Shown here one piece after another: positions 43,110 through 53,857 of a DNA stretch of 64,000 bases. The notes below the pieces were generated by a model. The model ran no database searches. It had not been told where the DNA came from and saw nothing but the letters and a program-made list of their open reading frames with translations. The stretch lies in NCBI GenBank assembly GCA_020310875.1, contig CM035420.1:185694880-185758879 (forward strand), written 5' to 3'. How positions within the stretch are numbered: the first letter of the stretch is position 1; each line of letters opens with the position of its first letter. The position numbers and the translations under genes were made by a program. The stretch is from Ceratopteris richardii. Its lineage: Eukaryota; Streptophyta; Polypodiopsida; Polypodiales; Pteridaceae.

Positions 43110-43843
43110 TCGGAGATGATCACCACACTCATTTTAGTGATTCATGTACTTACCTCAAATCTTGTGGAGTTCTCCCATCTCACATTGTATCATGTCTTAC
43201 TTAGCATACATTTACATCAAATTTTCATAGCTACATTGATCTCTATTTACTGCTAGAGTACATTGCTTAAAGCTTGTCATCTCGTCTAGGTCATTGCACC
43301 ATATATATGTTCTTATTTTCTATTATATTGATTGGGATATCAATTTAGGAATCTATTTAGTATTCCTACAATTTTTTATGGTCATTAGAGTTGTACACCT
43401 CGAGTTATGAATAGATTAAGGTGACTATGTTTGTGCATCTTCATCTTCCTGAAAATTTGGGATCACCCCCCTAAATTCTTCTGCATATTGCTCTCAATAT
43501 GATCCTTCTAAATTCATGAAATAACTTGTTAAAGGGTCATTAAGCACTTCATTTAAATGTTTGAAAAGTTTCTTGGATCAATTCCAATCAAACTGTGAGA
43601 TTTGAGTAAAATTCTAAGAGCCTTCTTCCATAAATAGAAGGTTTTTTGCAAGTTGAGAAGTACTTATAAGTTATCTATTTTGACATAGACTTTTAAGATT
43701 CATGTTACGAAGTAACATAAGGGTATAAATGCATATAATGGAAGCTCAAAGATTCTAATAAAGGTCTCATAAGTTACTTAGGCTGGTCTAGATCAAGTTT
43801 TAGCCAGACCCTCTCATCTATTTGCATTAGCCATCACTCCTCA
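43110..43843 (+). repeat. Copia LTR, plus orientation, same family as 23342-24346
   Basis: It aligns, inverted, with the LTR of element E. Shared phrases include TTGATTCATGTACTTACCT-like sequence near 43137, GTACAC...GAGTTATGAATAGATT at 43393, CATCTTCATCTTCC at 43437 and CATTAGCCATCACTCCTCA at the end. The 5' part is missing or too diverged to see. Confidence 0.72.
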
Positions 43844-43846
43844 TAG

Positions 43847-43860
43847 TGGTATCATAGAAT
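43847..43860 (+). other. Primer binding site after the plus-strand copia LTR
   Basis: TGGTATCATAGAAT, three bases after the LTR end. The first eight bases match the initiator-tRNA-Met site. This makes the LTR a 5' LTR whose internal region is lost within about 100 bp. Confidence 0.7.
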
Positions 43861-43959
43861 ATTCATATACTTGGCATTATGTTTGATTTATTTCCCTCAT
43901 CAATCTACAAATTGGATTGAATCAAATACTCAACATGGCCTCTAAGGATGGAGGCTTAC

Positions 43960-45700
43960 TTGCAAGGGAGAAAATTGTATGGATACATCGACACACAATG
44001 TCTAATGGCTGAAATGATTGTAGAAAACTATTGGTTGTCCTTGGGGTGGTGACAAGTATGGGTAGTTGACCCATTAACTGCAATTTGGATTATACTTGAC
44101 CTTGATGGTGAAATATTTCCAATTCCTTTGATGTGGGACCTAGAGATAGCATGGATTATAAATGATGTGAAAAAGGGCTTTGTTCAATTTTTGTAACACC
44201 TCTAGGAAATCTTTGAGTAGTTGTACTCTCAATTTGATTGGAATATTTTGCTCCATCACGTGTCGTGTGGCATATCCTCTAGGTCAAATTGAGTGGAAAA
44301 GTTGGAATTTTGTCGATTGACTTCTTGATTTCTATATGATATTCATTTAAGAAAATGAATAAGGGGTAATATTCGAGATTATTAGTGATTATCTAGTGCT
44401 GAAAATTTATTGAATTTAACATGGTGTCTTCAAAGACAACAAGTGCTTGATGTTGAACATCCACCCTCGTAAAGCGCATCTTCCCTATTTCTTTGATTTG
44501 CTTGAGACATGTGGCCCTTTGCATTTCAAAGACATCTTGACCTTCTTCTATAACATGGCCACCTATTGTTGGCTGGGGATCATGTTCTTCCTCATACACT
44601 GGGTCCATATGTATTTTTAGCACCTGTTCTTTTTTTGGTTGGCTTGGAGAGGGAAAGTCCTTTCTTATGCTAGCTTTAGAGTTAGTCCATATTCTTATAT
44701 CTGGGTGGATATATATACAACCTTTGATTGAATATTTTCTAGTTTTCCCATGATGTTTAGAGTGATACTCGTGGTGGTGTTGTCTAATGGGGGGACTACT
44801 ATGGTTATGGATAGTTTTGACGCTTTCAATGCAGTGAGTTCCTTGGTCACTTTGTCATGTTCTTCTAGTAGCATAGTGTAATCTTCAAGTATTATCTTAC
44901 TAGATTATGGTGATATAGCTTAAATTCTAGATGGACTGACCGGAGTTGTGATTCTCATGTCCATCATTGCCTCTAGGTTTTATGTGTCATATTGTTAGAG
45001 TCATGTATTCTCTTCACGAGTTGCAACCAAGTGCAATAGACCCATATTGCAACTTAGTTTTCCCTTTCTTTCCATTTCGGTGCAAAGATTACTCTCCAAC
45101 ACTTGAATTGTCTCTTGATTTTGTTCGTCTAATTGGGTCTCTAAAGTTTTGTGTGCTTCTTTCAATGTAATGTAGCGGGTGTTTACTGAAGCATTCTCAA
45201 CCATCAATAAATTTACTTGTGTCTGTAGAGTGTTGGCATGTTCTAGCAAGGCATACTCCTCTCAAATTTGGTTCATGCACAAAAGCATCTCTGCAAGAGA
45301 GTTTTCAATTCTTGTTGTAGAAAAGATAGGATTTGTGCATACAGATGCAAGGTTTTGGAATGTTGAATGAAGAGGGGAATGGGAAGGGCATTGGTGAAGT
45401 GGCCATGCCTATGAGTGGTGGTGGTGGTGGAGGGGGATATTGGAGGTGGAGTAGTGGGTAGAGAGGCTAGGGTCATCATGCTAGTTGGTGAGATGTCAAT
45501 TGGTTTCTTGATTACTAAGTGTGTGGTGGATATTGGGAAAATTTATATTGGTGCATGTCATGGTTGTGTGAATATGGAAAACAATGGGGATGTTAATGGT
45601 GTAGGGTTAAGGAATGGAGCGAATGGATTATATACATCATAATTTATGAATGATGGCATCCAGGGTGAAATAGGGTACTGGTAGTGATAGTTAAAGGATT
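43960..45700 (-). pseudogene. ORF3 remnant of another A/B-family element (J)
   Basis: Reading down the minus strand: a Pro/Thr-rich segment (45479-45380), coiled coil (L-E-H-A-N-T-L-Q-T-Q-V...L-E-T-Q-L, 45249-45000), and D-P-V-Y-E-E-E-H-D-P-Q-P with G-G-H-V-I-E-E-G-Q-D-V (44600-44540), matching B at 21400-21450. A decayed C-terminal domain runs to the I-R-H-W-like position near 43990. Frames are broken throughout. No pol of this copy is recognisable nearby. Confidence 0.78.
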
Positions 45701-45829
45701 ATGATGGGTGGTTTTTGAATTTGCAAGGTGGCTAGTGTAGGATGGCTTAGTGTAGTTCCTGTGGAGTAGTATTATGGTTTGTAGAGTTTTGGTTGTTCTT
45801 TGTGGATTTTAGTTTTTGTTTGGTTAGCT

Positions 45830-47100
45830 CCAATGGTTGGTTCAACCCCCTCTTTGGTGAGAGGTAGTGCGGGACATGGTGAGGCTCTGGTGGGTATTGG
45901 TAACTCTTTAGTGCTCTTCTGTATTGTCCCCCCAACGGTTTTCCTTCCTAGGGAGGATGTCTTGGCTAAGTAGGAGGAATTGAAGAAGATTGCCTCATTG
46001 GGCAACGTTTTGGCCCAAAGGTCCCTTCTAGAGTCCCTTCACCTTTGTTTTAGAAAACAATAGTTCTCAAGGCGCCTTGTCATTTGTAATTGTGAGTTCC
46101 TTCTGGCAAATCACATTCCTCTAATTTTCAAAGTGAGGAAATTGCATTCCATGCATTATAAGCAGGTGCTAGAAAATTTGGCAAACAAAACTTTGCCTTT
46201 TCAAATGGTTCTTGGGCTTTGTACCTAACAATTCGAAGCCTCTCTACTATCGACTCTGGGTCGAGCTCCCAAGCCTTCCCTACTTTTTAGTTGGCTTTGT
46301 CAAGGAAATCCTTGCTCCCATTGGGAGGCCTTTGGTGGCATCCAAAGTTGATGTTTTTTCTTAATTTTCAAAGCCACAACACATACTTTCAACGCGAGGT
46401 GGAACCCATAGATCTATGTCAAAATAGAACTAAACAAGGAACTACCCACCAGGATCAGAATTGGCATTGGTGATAGTGAACCATGGGAATAGGAGGTCAT
46501 ACATAAAAGCCACTCAAACACATGCTTTCATCGCAACAAGCAAGGACATAGGATTAAAGAGTGCCCGTTAAGAGAGAATTCCTCTAAACTAAAGCAAAGG
46601 TAGGATTCTAAGATGTCCTTAGGCAATAAAGAATGTCAGGCCCTAGCTAACAATCCTTTTAAGCTCGAAATCCCGTTTTGGGTGTCTAAAAAAGTATAGG
46701 GATCGCATATGGTAGACCCAAACCCAAAAGGCTTCACCAAAGTGAGTTATAGAAGGAAAAGGATCCCAAAGACAGAAGTGAAGCCAATACTTCATGTATG
46801 GTAAAAATTAATAATATCTTCTACGTCGATAAGGGACTCAACATAAGTAATGATGGAGAACTCACCGGTAGCGAAGATGGAAATCGTAATACCAAAAGTT
46901 CTATAATTGGGTCTACAATCCCACAAGTGGTCCAGGACTCGCTCAGCAATAAAGCTAATCGTAAAGGCAAAAGCCTGATGGATGTCCCCTGGAAGAGCCC
47001 CCTAAAAGGTAAAATAATGTGGTAGGATACCTCTAGCTCTAGGGGTAGAAAGGAGGAGTGAAACATGAAAAGGAGGGACAAGAATCCGTCACATAAAGGC
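45830..47100 (+). pseudogene. LINE ORF1-like remnant with decayed zinc knuckle
   Basis: The plus-strand reading has L-W-V-E-L-P-S-L-P-Y-F...I-L-A-P-I-G-R-P-L (46245-46335), typical of the DUF4283/zf-CCHC_4 region of plant LINE ORF1. A zinc knuckle at about 46520-46570 has its second Cys replaced by Arg. Stops occur throughout. It leads directly into an endonuclease remnant, supporting a LINE. Confidence 0.65.
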
Positions 47101-47870
47101 TAAACCCTATGTAAATATTATTGTTTTCTTCAACGTGCGGGGGTTAATTGACCCCTCCAAAGCTAACGTTGTTGCTGAATGGTTAAAAGACAAAAGCATG
47201 AACCCAAACTTTATCTACCTCCAAGAGATCAAAATCTACGGGAACAGCCTATTGTTGAGGCTTAAGAGAATTTCTTCTTCCCATGAATGGCTCTCCACTT
47301 ATCACTAGCATGGTTTTATTGGCATGTCCATTGGTGTCAAGTGTAAAAATGGGTGCATATCCATCCATGAGGATGTGAACCATCGGTGGATGGCTTCCTC
47401 ATTCTATGTGCCCATGTAGTTCACCATTGTCTCGATTTATGTGCCTAATCTCAACACTGAAAGAATTGCCACTTGGAATGTGTTAGACTATCTTTCATCC
47501 GATCTTATCCTCTATGAGGACTTCAACATGGTCGAGGTTCTTTCTGATGATGGGATCAAAGAGGACCAGTAGTTGGTGAACTTGAGGAGGATATATGGGA
47601 CAAGGTTAAGCTTCATCATGACTTAGTGGAAATCAAAGACACTAGTGGCTTCTCATGGTCCAACCTCCGAAATGAACTAAATCTTCAAAAAGTAAGATTG
47701 GATACGAGCTATGTGTCTTAGTAGATCATAAAAAGTTCACATGGAATGTAAGGTTCATGATGGTTTTCTTTGTGTCCATGGCATCACCTCCCCCTCAAGT
47801 GACGAGTTCGACGAGGAGAAGTTATGTGAATCTAAAAACTTATAATACTTGAATCTTCATAGGTCTTTGT
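47101..47870 (+). pseudogene. LINE ORF2 endonuclease remnant
   Basis: The plus strand reads N-V-R-G-L near 47137, F-I-Y-L-Q-E-I-K (47210-47233), G-F-I-G-M-S-I-G-V-K, S-I-Y-V-P-N (47437-47454) and an E-D-F-N-M-V segment (typical G-D-F-N, so Gly lost). This is the N-terminal half of an apurinic-type endonuclease, which nicks target DNA for LINE insertion. RT is absent: truncation near 47830 where minus-strand chromovirus sequence begins. Confidence 0.75.
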
Positions 47871-47879
47871 CTTTCTAGA

Positions 47880-48817
47880 GTTCTTGATATGTGGTACTAA
47901 AAGACGATGACGATGGATATCCAAGATGAAATTGAAAAGGGTTCGTAGTATATTTAGGTGCAGAATCAATTGCTTGATTCTCATCATGGGATGCATTCAT
48001 CTTTTGTCTTTGATGATGATTCCTCTGATATGGGATGGTTATTGAGGAAGTCCTAATTCCAACTTGTTTCTTTTTCTTAGGACATTTGAATATCATATGG
48101 TCATGGTCTCCACAATAAAAGCATAATCCATTATCCTTTTGATGTTTTCTTTCCTTTGGTGTAAGTCATAGGATCCTGATGTTATGATTCTGATTGCATA
48201 GGTTCTAGTTGAGTTTCTTCCAACATATGTTGTGGAATAGAGGTAAACTTGTATTCTTGATCTCTAATAGAAGTTTACTCTTTTAGTTTCTCTCAAACAA
48301 CCTATTATCACTCCCAATTGCTTGATTCATGAATTCAATCAAATTGTTTACCTTGGGCATGGTTAATATGAGTTCCTTCACATTTTCATGTATGTTCTTC
48401 ACATCAATGGTTGCACTTCATCTATACTCAGAGATCGATGGTTGAGAAACTTGGGTAAGATCATCTTCATTCTTAAACACATCTTCATCTTGAACTTGGT
48501 TGTCCTTGAGTACTTGATTCTCACATTGAACTACTTGCTTGATAGCCTCATCTAAAGTATTTACCTTAGATGTAGAGGGTAAACAATCCATTCTGAGACC
48601 ATTTTGAAATTGATTAACTAGATAGCCTTTTGTGGATCCTTGAAATACATTTCTGAAGCTTATGCAAATTTTGCAATTGAGCGATGACCTTATCGTACCC
48701 CCCTTTTAAAAGCTTTGAGTTTTTTATATATATCTTTCAAAATGAATGCGATATTTTTAATATGGAAATGAAATCCATCATTCCTAACATGGACTTGATA
48801 TGGCATTCTTGCCAAAA
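47880..48817 (-). pseudogene. Chromovirus-type gag remnant (element K)
   Basis: The minus strand has a zinc knuckle C-F-Y-C-G-D-H-D-H-M-I-F-K-C near 48130-48080, preceded by G-L-R-M-D-C-L...T-L-D-E-A-I-K-Q-V (48600-48530), a usual Ty3 gag C-terminal pattern. It lies directly downstream of a minus-strand LTR of the same family as element G. Only gag remains before the LINE. Confidence 0.68.
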
Positions 48818-49460
48818 TCTTAGGGGAGCACTAGATTGTGCCCCCTAACTAGTCTAGACAAGATTTGGGAATTATACTCATGATTACAAGATTGCCCATG
48901 TAGGGAAAACAATACAAGAATATACACCTGATACTAGAAGTTCCACAAGCTAGGATTGTTATGTATGGATAACTCCAATCATGAAGGTACAAGAGATCCC
49001 ACAACCCAAGATCGTAGGTATGAAATACAAGAACTCGCTTGAAGGAGATGAACTAGATACAATGAATAACTAGAAAGGATCTGGTACTATGAGATTACAA
49101 CATGACATGACACGATGTCCAAGATACTAGACTAGACAAGACTAGAACAAGGCACAAGACTAGATCTCAAATTAGACCTTGGAAAGTACTTCTTTGGTGA
49201 GCATGAATCCTTGAGCTCCAAAGATTGACATTGGCAAGACTAAGAATATATGTGGCCAACCCCTCCTTATGTAGGTTTTCAAGGGAGGTTACAAATTGAT
49301 GATGTCATCAATTCTAAACAAGACCTTGAAATGTTAGAATCCAACAAGTAGACAATCAATTGTAGGGTTTTGGCTATTACCATTAGTCTCCATGTGAAAG
49401 GCAAAATGGACAGCGAACACTTTTGTATATGTTCTTTAATAAAACATATAGTGGCCTTGT
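48818..49460 (-). repeat. Chromovirus LTR, minus orientation (element K)
   Basis: Inverted match to the LTRs of G: minus-strand CCTACATAAGGAGGGGTTGGCC near 49280, the TGTGGGATCTC phrase, and an ending at ...CTAGTGCTCCCCTAAGA followed by TTTTGGCAAGA, as in G. The outer end near 49460 is approximate. Confidence 0.75.
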
Positions 49461-49489
49461 CAGCCACAGACTGTAAGTTCGACCGCATT

Positions 49490-49670
49490 TGTAACACCTA
49501 AGAAGTTTATGTTCGTGCTCCCTGTGTACTATGTTTTTCTACATATTCTGTAGCCTCTGTGCAGAATACTGTGTGCAGCCCTAGGAGCTTGATTTTCTAC
49601 TCCGAGGATATCGTCATGGAGCATTAAAAAAGGAGAGTGCAATGTGGTGCATCACCATCAAAATACTTCA
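49490..49670 (+). repeat. Candidate short 5' LTR of copia H
   Basis: Begins TGTAACACC and ends CA one base before a tRNA-iMet primer site (TGGTATCAGAG at 49672-49682). No second copy is visible downstream, so the LTR start is a guess. Confidence 0.5.
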
Positions 49671-49671
49671 C

Positions 49672-49685
49672 TGGTATCAGAGAAT
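49672..49685 (+). other. Primer binding site of copia H
   Basis: TGGTATCAGAGAAT: eleven leading bases match the initiator-tRNA-Met primer site, in the same orientation as the copia coding sequence downstream. Confidence 0.8.
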
Positions 49686-49839
49686 TTCGACGCAAAAGAT
49701 TTGTTCCTTTTGTGCGAGCAAAGTGAGCACTTGCCCACCCACCCAAGGCTTTCTCCAAGGCTTATGACTAAGGTGGCAACCAAGGCATAAGCCTTGGCAT
49801 ACCTTGTCATCCAAGTCACCGAAGTCACCATTGGCACCG

Positions 49840-49975
49840 TTGGTTGCACACGAGGGAGGACCTCAATGATCAAGGAAGATAGAGCTTCCTAGTACTTCTT
49901 GGGAGGTCATCCATCCCAGTACTGTTCCCCCTGGCGCTCGCTTAACCATGGCAATCTCTTGCCACTAAGCTACAC
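49840..49975 (-). ncRNA. 5S-rRNA-like cassette (antisense to copia H)
   Basis: The reverse complement contains GTTAAGCGAGCG...AGTACTGGGATGG and ATGACCTCC, closely following the internal control region of plant 5S rRNA. A second block (GTTGCACACGAGG on the plus strand, 49842-49854) resembles the complement of the 5S 3' end, separated by about 38 extra bases. Upstream on the minus strand is TAGCTTAGTGGCAAGAG, tRNA A-box-like. It is not an intact 5S gene. It could be a 5S-derived SINE, a Cassandra-like relic or part of the copia leader. Confidence 0.5.
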
Positions 49976-50475
49976 TCTTGTGGCGCTTGAAGAAGGGGAA
50001 AGACTAAGGTTGACATTATCTTCAACAAGTTCTGGGTCCTCAAAGCTTCATTCTTTGTTTTCAAAGCCTATTTTTGAAGAATTTTTTAGGTGTTTTTGGA
50101 GCCATTTTGGAGTACTTTCATGGACAGTTCTCTTCATAGAAGTCCAACAACATGAAGAAGAGTGTTCTTTGTATTTCATCAACAATGAATGTTCACCTTT
50201 TGAGGCTATGTTTTCAGCCACACCAGTTAATCCACAGGTTTCTTGAAAGGTTTTATTATGGTGGGAGCAACCACCGCAAGTCTATGCAGGTTTTTTGAGC
50301 CTAAAGAACAGAGTCAACAAACACTTGCAAGTGTTGTTGGCCAGTGTTTGACCAGTGAATTCAACCTTTGAGTGCCATTTTACTGCATATATTGAGCACA
50401 TACACACTATGTATGCTTTTGTGGATACTGCTTATGTATGTCCATGTGGTCATTGATATAATGGTTACATTTTTG

Positions 50476-51423
50476 CATAAAGCCTTTTATGTTTGATAAA
50501 GAGGGTTGTGGTGAGGTTTTATTAACTGGGAGACACCTAGATGTTGGGGTCTCTTCAGTGATGCAGGTTGAAGACTTACCCAGCATTGCCATCCATCATC
50601 ATGGGATACATTTTGCACAACTATTAGCAATAGTGCACCTGGTGGTAAACTTGTCTATGATGACATATGTGGAGCACTCTTGAGTGAGGAGATTCGTAGA
50701 AAATATATGGTTGGCACTCAGAGTGGAGATGCATATAATGTTCACGATTCTTACCAAGGAAAGAATAAGCAACATGGTAGGAGCAAGAACAAGGAAAAGA
50801 ATGACCAACGAAATAAGAGTAGAAGTAAATCAAGGAAGAGGGATATCGAATGCCATTATGGTCATAAGAAAGGACACATGAAGAAAGACTGTTATGCATT
50901 AAAGAATGCTAAAGGTAAAGGACATAATGTTGATGGGCATGTTAAACAACTACCTGCACCATCTACTTTGACTGTGAAGTTTGAAGAAATTAATGCTCTT
51001 TCTGATGATGCTGATGTGTTAACACTTGATAGCACCGTTCCAAATGAGGCTCGTATGGCTGATTCTCTTTCCCACATGTGGTTGCTAGAGTTTGGTGCTT
51101 CTTTCCATGTGACACCACACAGAGAATGGTTCTCTGATTATGCAGCAAAGTCTCTTGGTGCTGTGAGACTTGGCGACTCTTACCAGTGTGATGTTGTGGG
51201 GATCAGAGATGTGGTTGTGCAGTTCATTGATGATTCAAAATTTACTATGCATAATGTATGCCATGCACCTCAGTTATCATGCAATTTGATGTCAGTTGAT
51301 CAACTTGATGACCTTGGTTACAAGGCAGTCTTCTATGCTCAGTCCTTTCGTATATCAAAGGGCAATATGGTTATTGCAAAAGGAAGTAAAGTTGGCTCAC
51401 TTTATCCATTGTTTGTATCATAG
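50476..51423 (+). pseudogene. Copia H gag C-terminus and protease
   Basis: The clearest reading is 50680-51423. A Lys/Arg-rich region is followed by a knuckle reading C-H-Y-G-H-K-K-G-H-M-K-K-D-C, in which the second Cys is Gly. Then comes a protease domain where the usual D-S-G-A-S is E-F-G-A-S followed by F-H-V-T, and A-P-x-L-S-C-N-L-M-S-V-D-Q-L. A TAG at 51421 separates it from integrase. Protease and nucleocapsid key residues are lost. Most of the gag N-terminus (49690-50670) is not recognisable. Confidence 0.8.
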
Positions 51424-52209
51424 AAAGAACACTTGTTAGCTGTTACTGAGCAGCCTATGGCTTGCATTTGGCATGGCCATTTGGGCCATATATCACATAG
51501 TGGAATGGAAAATCTTTCTCATTCTCGCTACTTACCTGTGTTATCTTTCTTTGACTTTTTATTTTGTGAGCATTTTCAATATGGAAAGCAAACTAGGAAT
51601 GTGCTCAAGATGCACATTGACTCTTCAATTCAGCCTTTAGATCTCGTTCATACAAATGTGTGTGGTCCTATGCCCACAAGGTCATTAGATGGTTCTCTTT
51701 ATTTTGTCACTTTCATGGATGATGCTACTAGAAATTTCTGGGTATATCCTATCAAAGCAAATGATGAGGTATTCCTTACTTTCAAAAAATGGCTTGCTTC
51801 AATTGAGACTGAAGAAGGAACTAAGCTTAAGGTTTTACGTTTAGATAATGGGGGTGAGTATAGCTCACATGAATTTAGTCTTTTCTATCAGTCTAGAGGG
51901 ATTCATAGAGAGTTTACAACTCCTTATACCCCAGTACAGAATGGTGTAGCTAAAACGATGAATAGAACTATTCAAGATAGGGTAGTTTCTATGTTGCATC
52001 ATGCAAAGATCTCACAAGGTTTTTGTGTAGAAGCAGTATTGACTACAACTCATGTGATTAACCTTTCACCTAGTACTACCAAAGGTTTGAAAGTGGCACA
52101 AGAGTTATGGATAGGGAACCCTCCATATTATGATCATCTTCGAGTTTTTGAGTGTGAAACATATGTTCATATACCCAAGAATCTTAGACAAAAGTTGGAC
52201 CATAAGTGA
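51424..52209 (+). pseudogene. Copia H integrase
   Basis: The zinc part reads H-G-H-L-G-H...C-E-H-F, with the final Cys replaced by Phe. The core has H-T-N-V-C-G-P where the first catalytic Asp is expected (Asn present), an intact second Asp in L-D-N-G-G-E-Y, and Q-N-G-V-A-K-T where the catalytic Glu is expected (Lys present). Two of three catalytic residues are therefore lost. A stop at 52207 interrupts the downstream frame, which otherwise continues. Confidence 0.85.
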
Positions 52210-52701
52210 AAGAAATGCATTTTTCTTGCATATGGTCGAGAAGGACAATTTGGATATCACTTATGGAATCTTGAAACATGGTCAGTGATCAGAAGTAGTG
52301 ATGTTATTTTCAATGAGTCTAAGATGCATAAGCAACCCATTAAGGAGGTTGAAGTGAGAAAAGTGATGTTTGAGGATACTAGTCCTCTAGCTAGCATGCA
52401 TAAAAATGATGCACATAGGGACGTTCAAGAGAATGTCCGATCAGATTAGTTTGCAAATGTTCCTATTCAACAACCATTGAGATGTTCTACAGGTGTTTCA
52501 CATCCACTTGATAGATATGTTCCAGGTTTAGATTTTGTTATGCTAATAGATGTTGGTGAGCCTTCTTGCTACAAAGAGGCTATGCAGACAGAGGATCATG
52601 TCAAGTGGGAGCGTGCCATGAAGAGTGAGTTGGATTCTATTCACAAGAATGGTACTTGGGATTTAGTACCTTTGCCAAAGGGTAGGAAAGCTTTACCATG
52701 T
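52210..52701 (+). pseudogene. Copia H integrase-RT linker and truncated RT start
   Basis: Continues C-I-F-L-A-Y-G...G-Y-H-L-W and, after a stop at 52447, E-A-M-Q...W-E-R-A-M-K-S-E-L-D-S-I-H-K-N-G-T-W-D-L-V-P-L-P, the classic beginning of copia RT. Sequence then jumps at about 52701 to LTR-like DNA, so the RT catalytic core and RNase H are deleted. Confidence 0.85.
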
Positions 52702-52931
52702 AAATTGGGCACTTTTACTCTAGTGCTCACTAGAGGTTTTTTCCCCATGCTACCACATACATGATACACTCATATGTGGTGGTACTTTGTACATAGGGAT
52801 ATTATTCAACTCTTACTTCAGTTTTGTTCATCATCAATAGAGAGTGCTATTCTAGCCATCCATTTTTTCTGTGTGTCTTGCTGTGTTTGTGCTCCTTGTG
52901 TGTCTCTCGCACTTCTACACACACCCAACAA
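52702..52931 (+). repeat. LTR-like 3' end of copia H
   Basis: Begins TTGGGCACTTTTACTCTAGTGC and the 'CTCACTAGAGG' phrase typical of some plant copia LTR starts, and ends ACCCAACA at about 52931. It does not match the proposed 5' LTR at 49490, so the element may be chimeric. Confidence 0.5.
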
Positions 52932-53168
52932 TGAGCACATACACATGCACATACACATGCACATACATACACATAAATCTATATGTATATGCACATACAC
53001 ACATATACATGCACACATACATATAATTTGCACATATATGCACATCTAAAAGAAAATACACACATATACATATAACATGCATATACATGCACACCACACA
53101 TGCATGCAAAACTATATATACATATACATATGTATATGCACACATAAATGCAAATACATACATGCACA
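52926..53168. repeat. CA/TA-rich microsatellite (ACATGC/ACATAC)
   Basis: About 240 bases of irregular alternating purine-pyrimidine repeats such as CACATACACATGCACATAC. The reverse-strand open frames here (Cys/Met/Tyr/Val-rich) are artefacts of the repeat. Confidence 0.9.
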
Positions 53169-53857
53169 AAGTTAATGTTAAAAAATAAGAAACTTGAAAA
53201 TAAACATGCCTATTTCATTGTGAGATTGAAATTAAATTGTGAGATTGAAATTAAATTGAACACAACAAGATTCAAAAGGCTTATCCATAAAAAAAAGTCT
53301 ACAACACCACAAAATCTAAAGAGTTAGTAAGTTAGAAAAAATCTTAGGGTGTAATAAAACAACTAGAAACAGCTTGAGCCATTTCTCCTAATGTTCTATA
53401 AGAATTCACACATATCAATGTGCAATCCTTGAATAACTTGAAATCTTTTTTCGCTCTAAAATAATATAATTTTTATGAGAGTCCTTTAATGTTCTAAAAG
53501 ATCCTTGTCATTACTAACAGCTAAGAACTCCTCATGTTTATATTTAGGAGCACAACACCGACTAGATGATGTACAAGCGTGAAGCAAATCCTCATTAAAA
53601 AATGGTTGCTCTTGTATTACATCCACAATTGAAGTGTTAGTTATATTTGTAATGAAGAAGATGCAAGGCTTCCGATCGCTCTGGAGAGATAATACAGCTG
53701 GACGGTGTCAAAGGACTTTAAAGTGAACTCTCAATCATTTCTCCCTATCAAGTTATGAATTTATAGTCGAGTCACTCGAGACTCGATATGCCGCTAAAAG
53801 CTGTTGCCAGTTCTTTACGACTCTCGTTCCCTTGTTCAACTGAAGCATGGAAGTTGG
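53169..53857 (+). promoter_or_regulatory. Upstream region of the PPR gene
   Basis: AT-rich, no recognisable transposon. It includes a short perfect tandem duplication (TTGTGAGATTGAAATTAAA twice, about 53216-53254). An out-of-frame upstream ATG at 53788 opens a 30-codon frame that ends at 53880 and overlaps the PPR start. No confident TATA box was assigned. Confidence 0.4.

Noticed and set aside
49840..49975. Functional 5S rRNA gene
   Set aside because: The first half of 5S is missing, about 38 extra bases split the 3' part, and no terminator T-run is correctly placed.
52818..53169. Cys/Met/Tyr-rich reverse-strand open frames
   Set aside because: These are translations of the CA/TA microsatellite and differ only by repeat phase.
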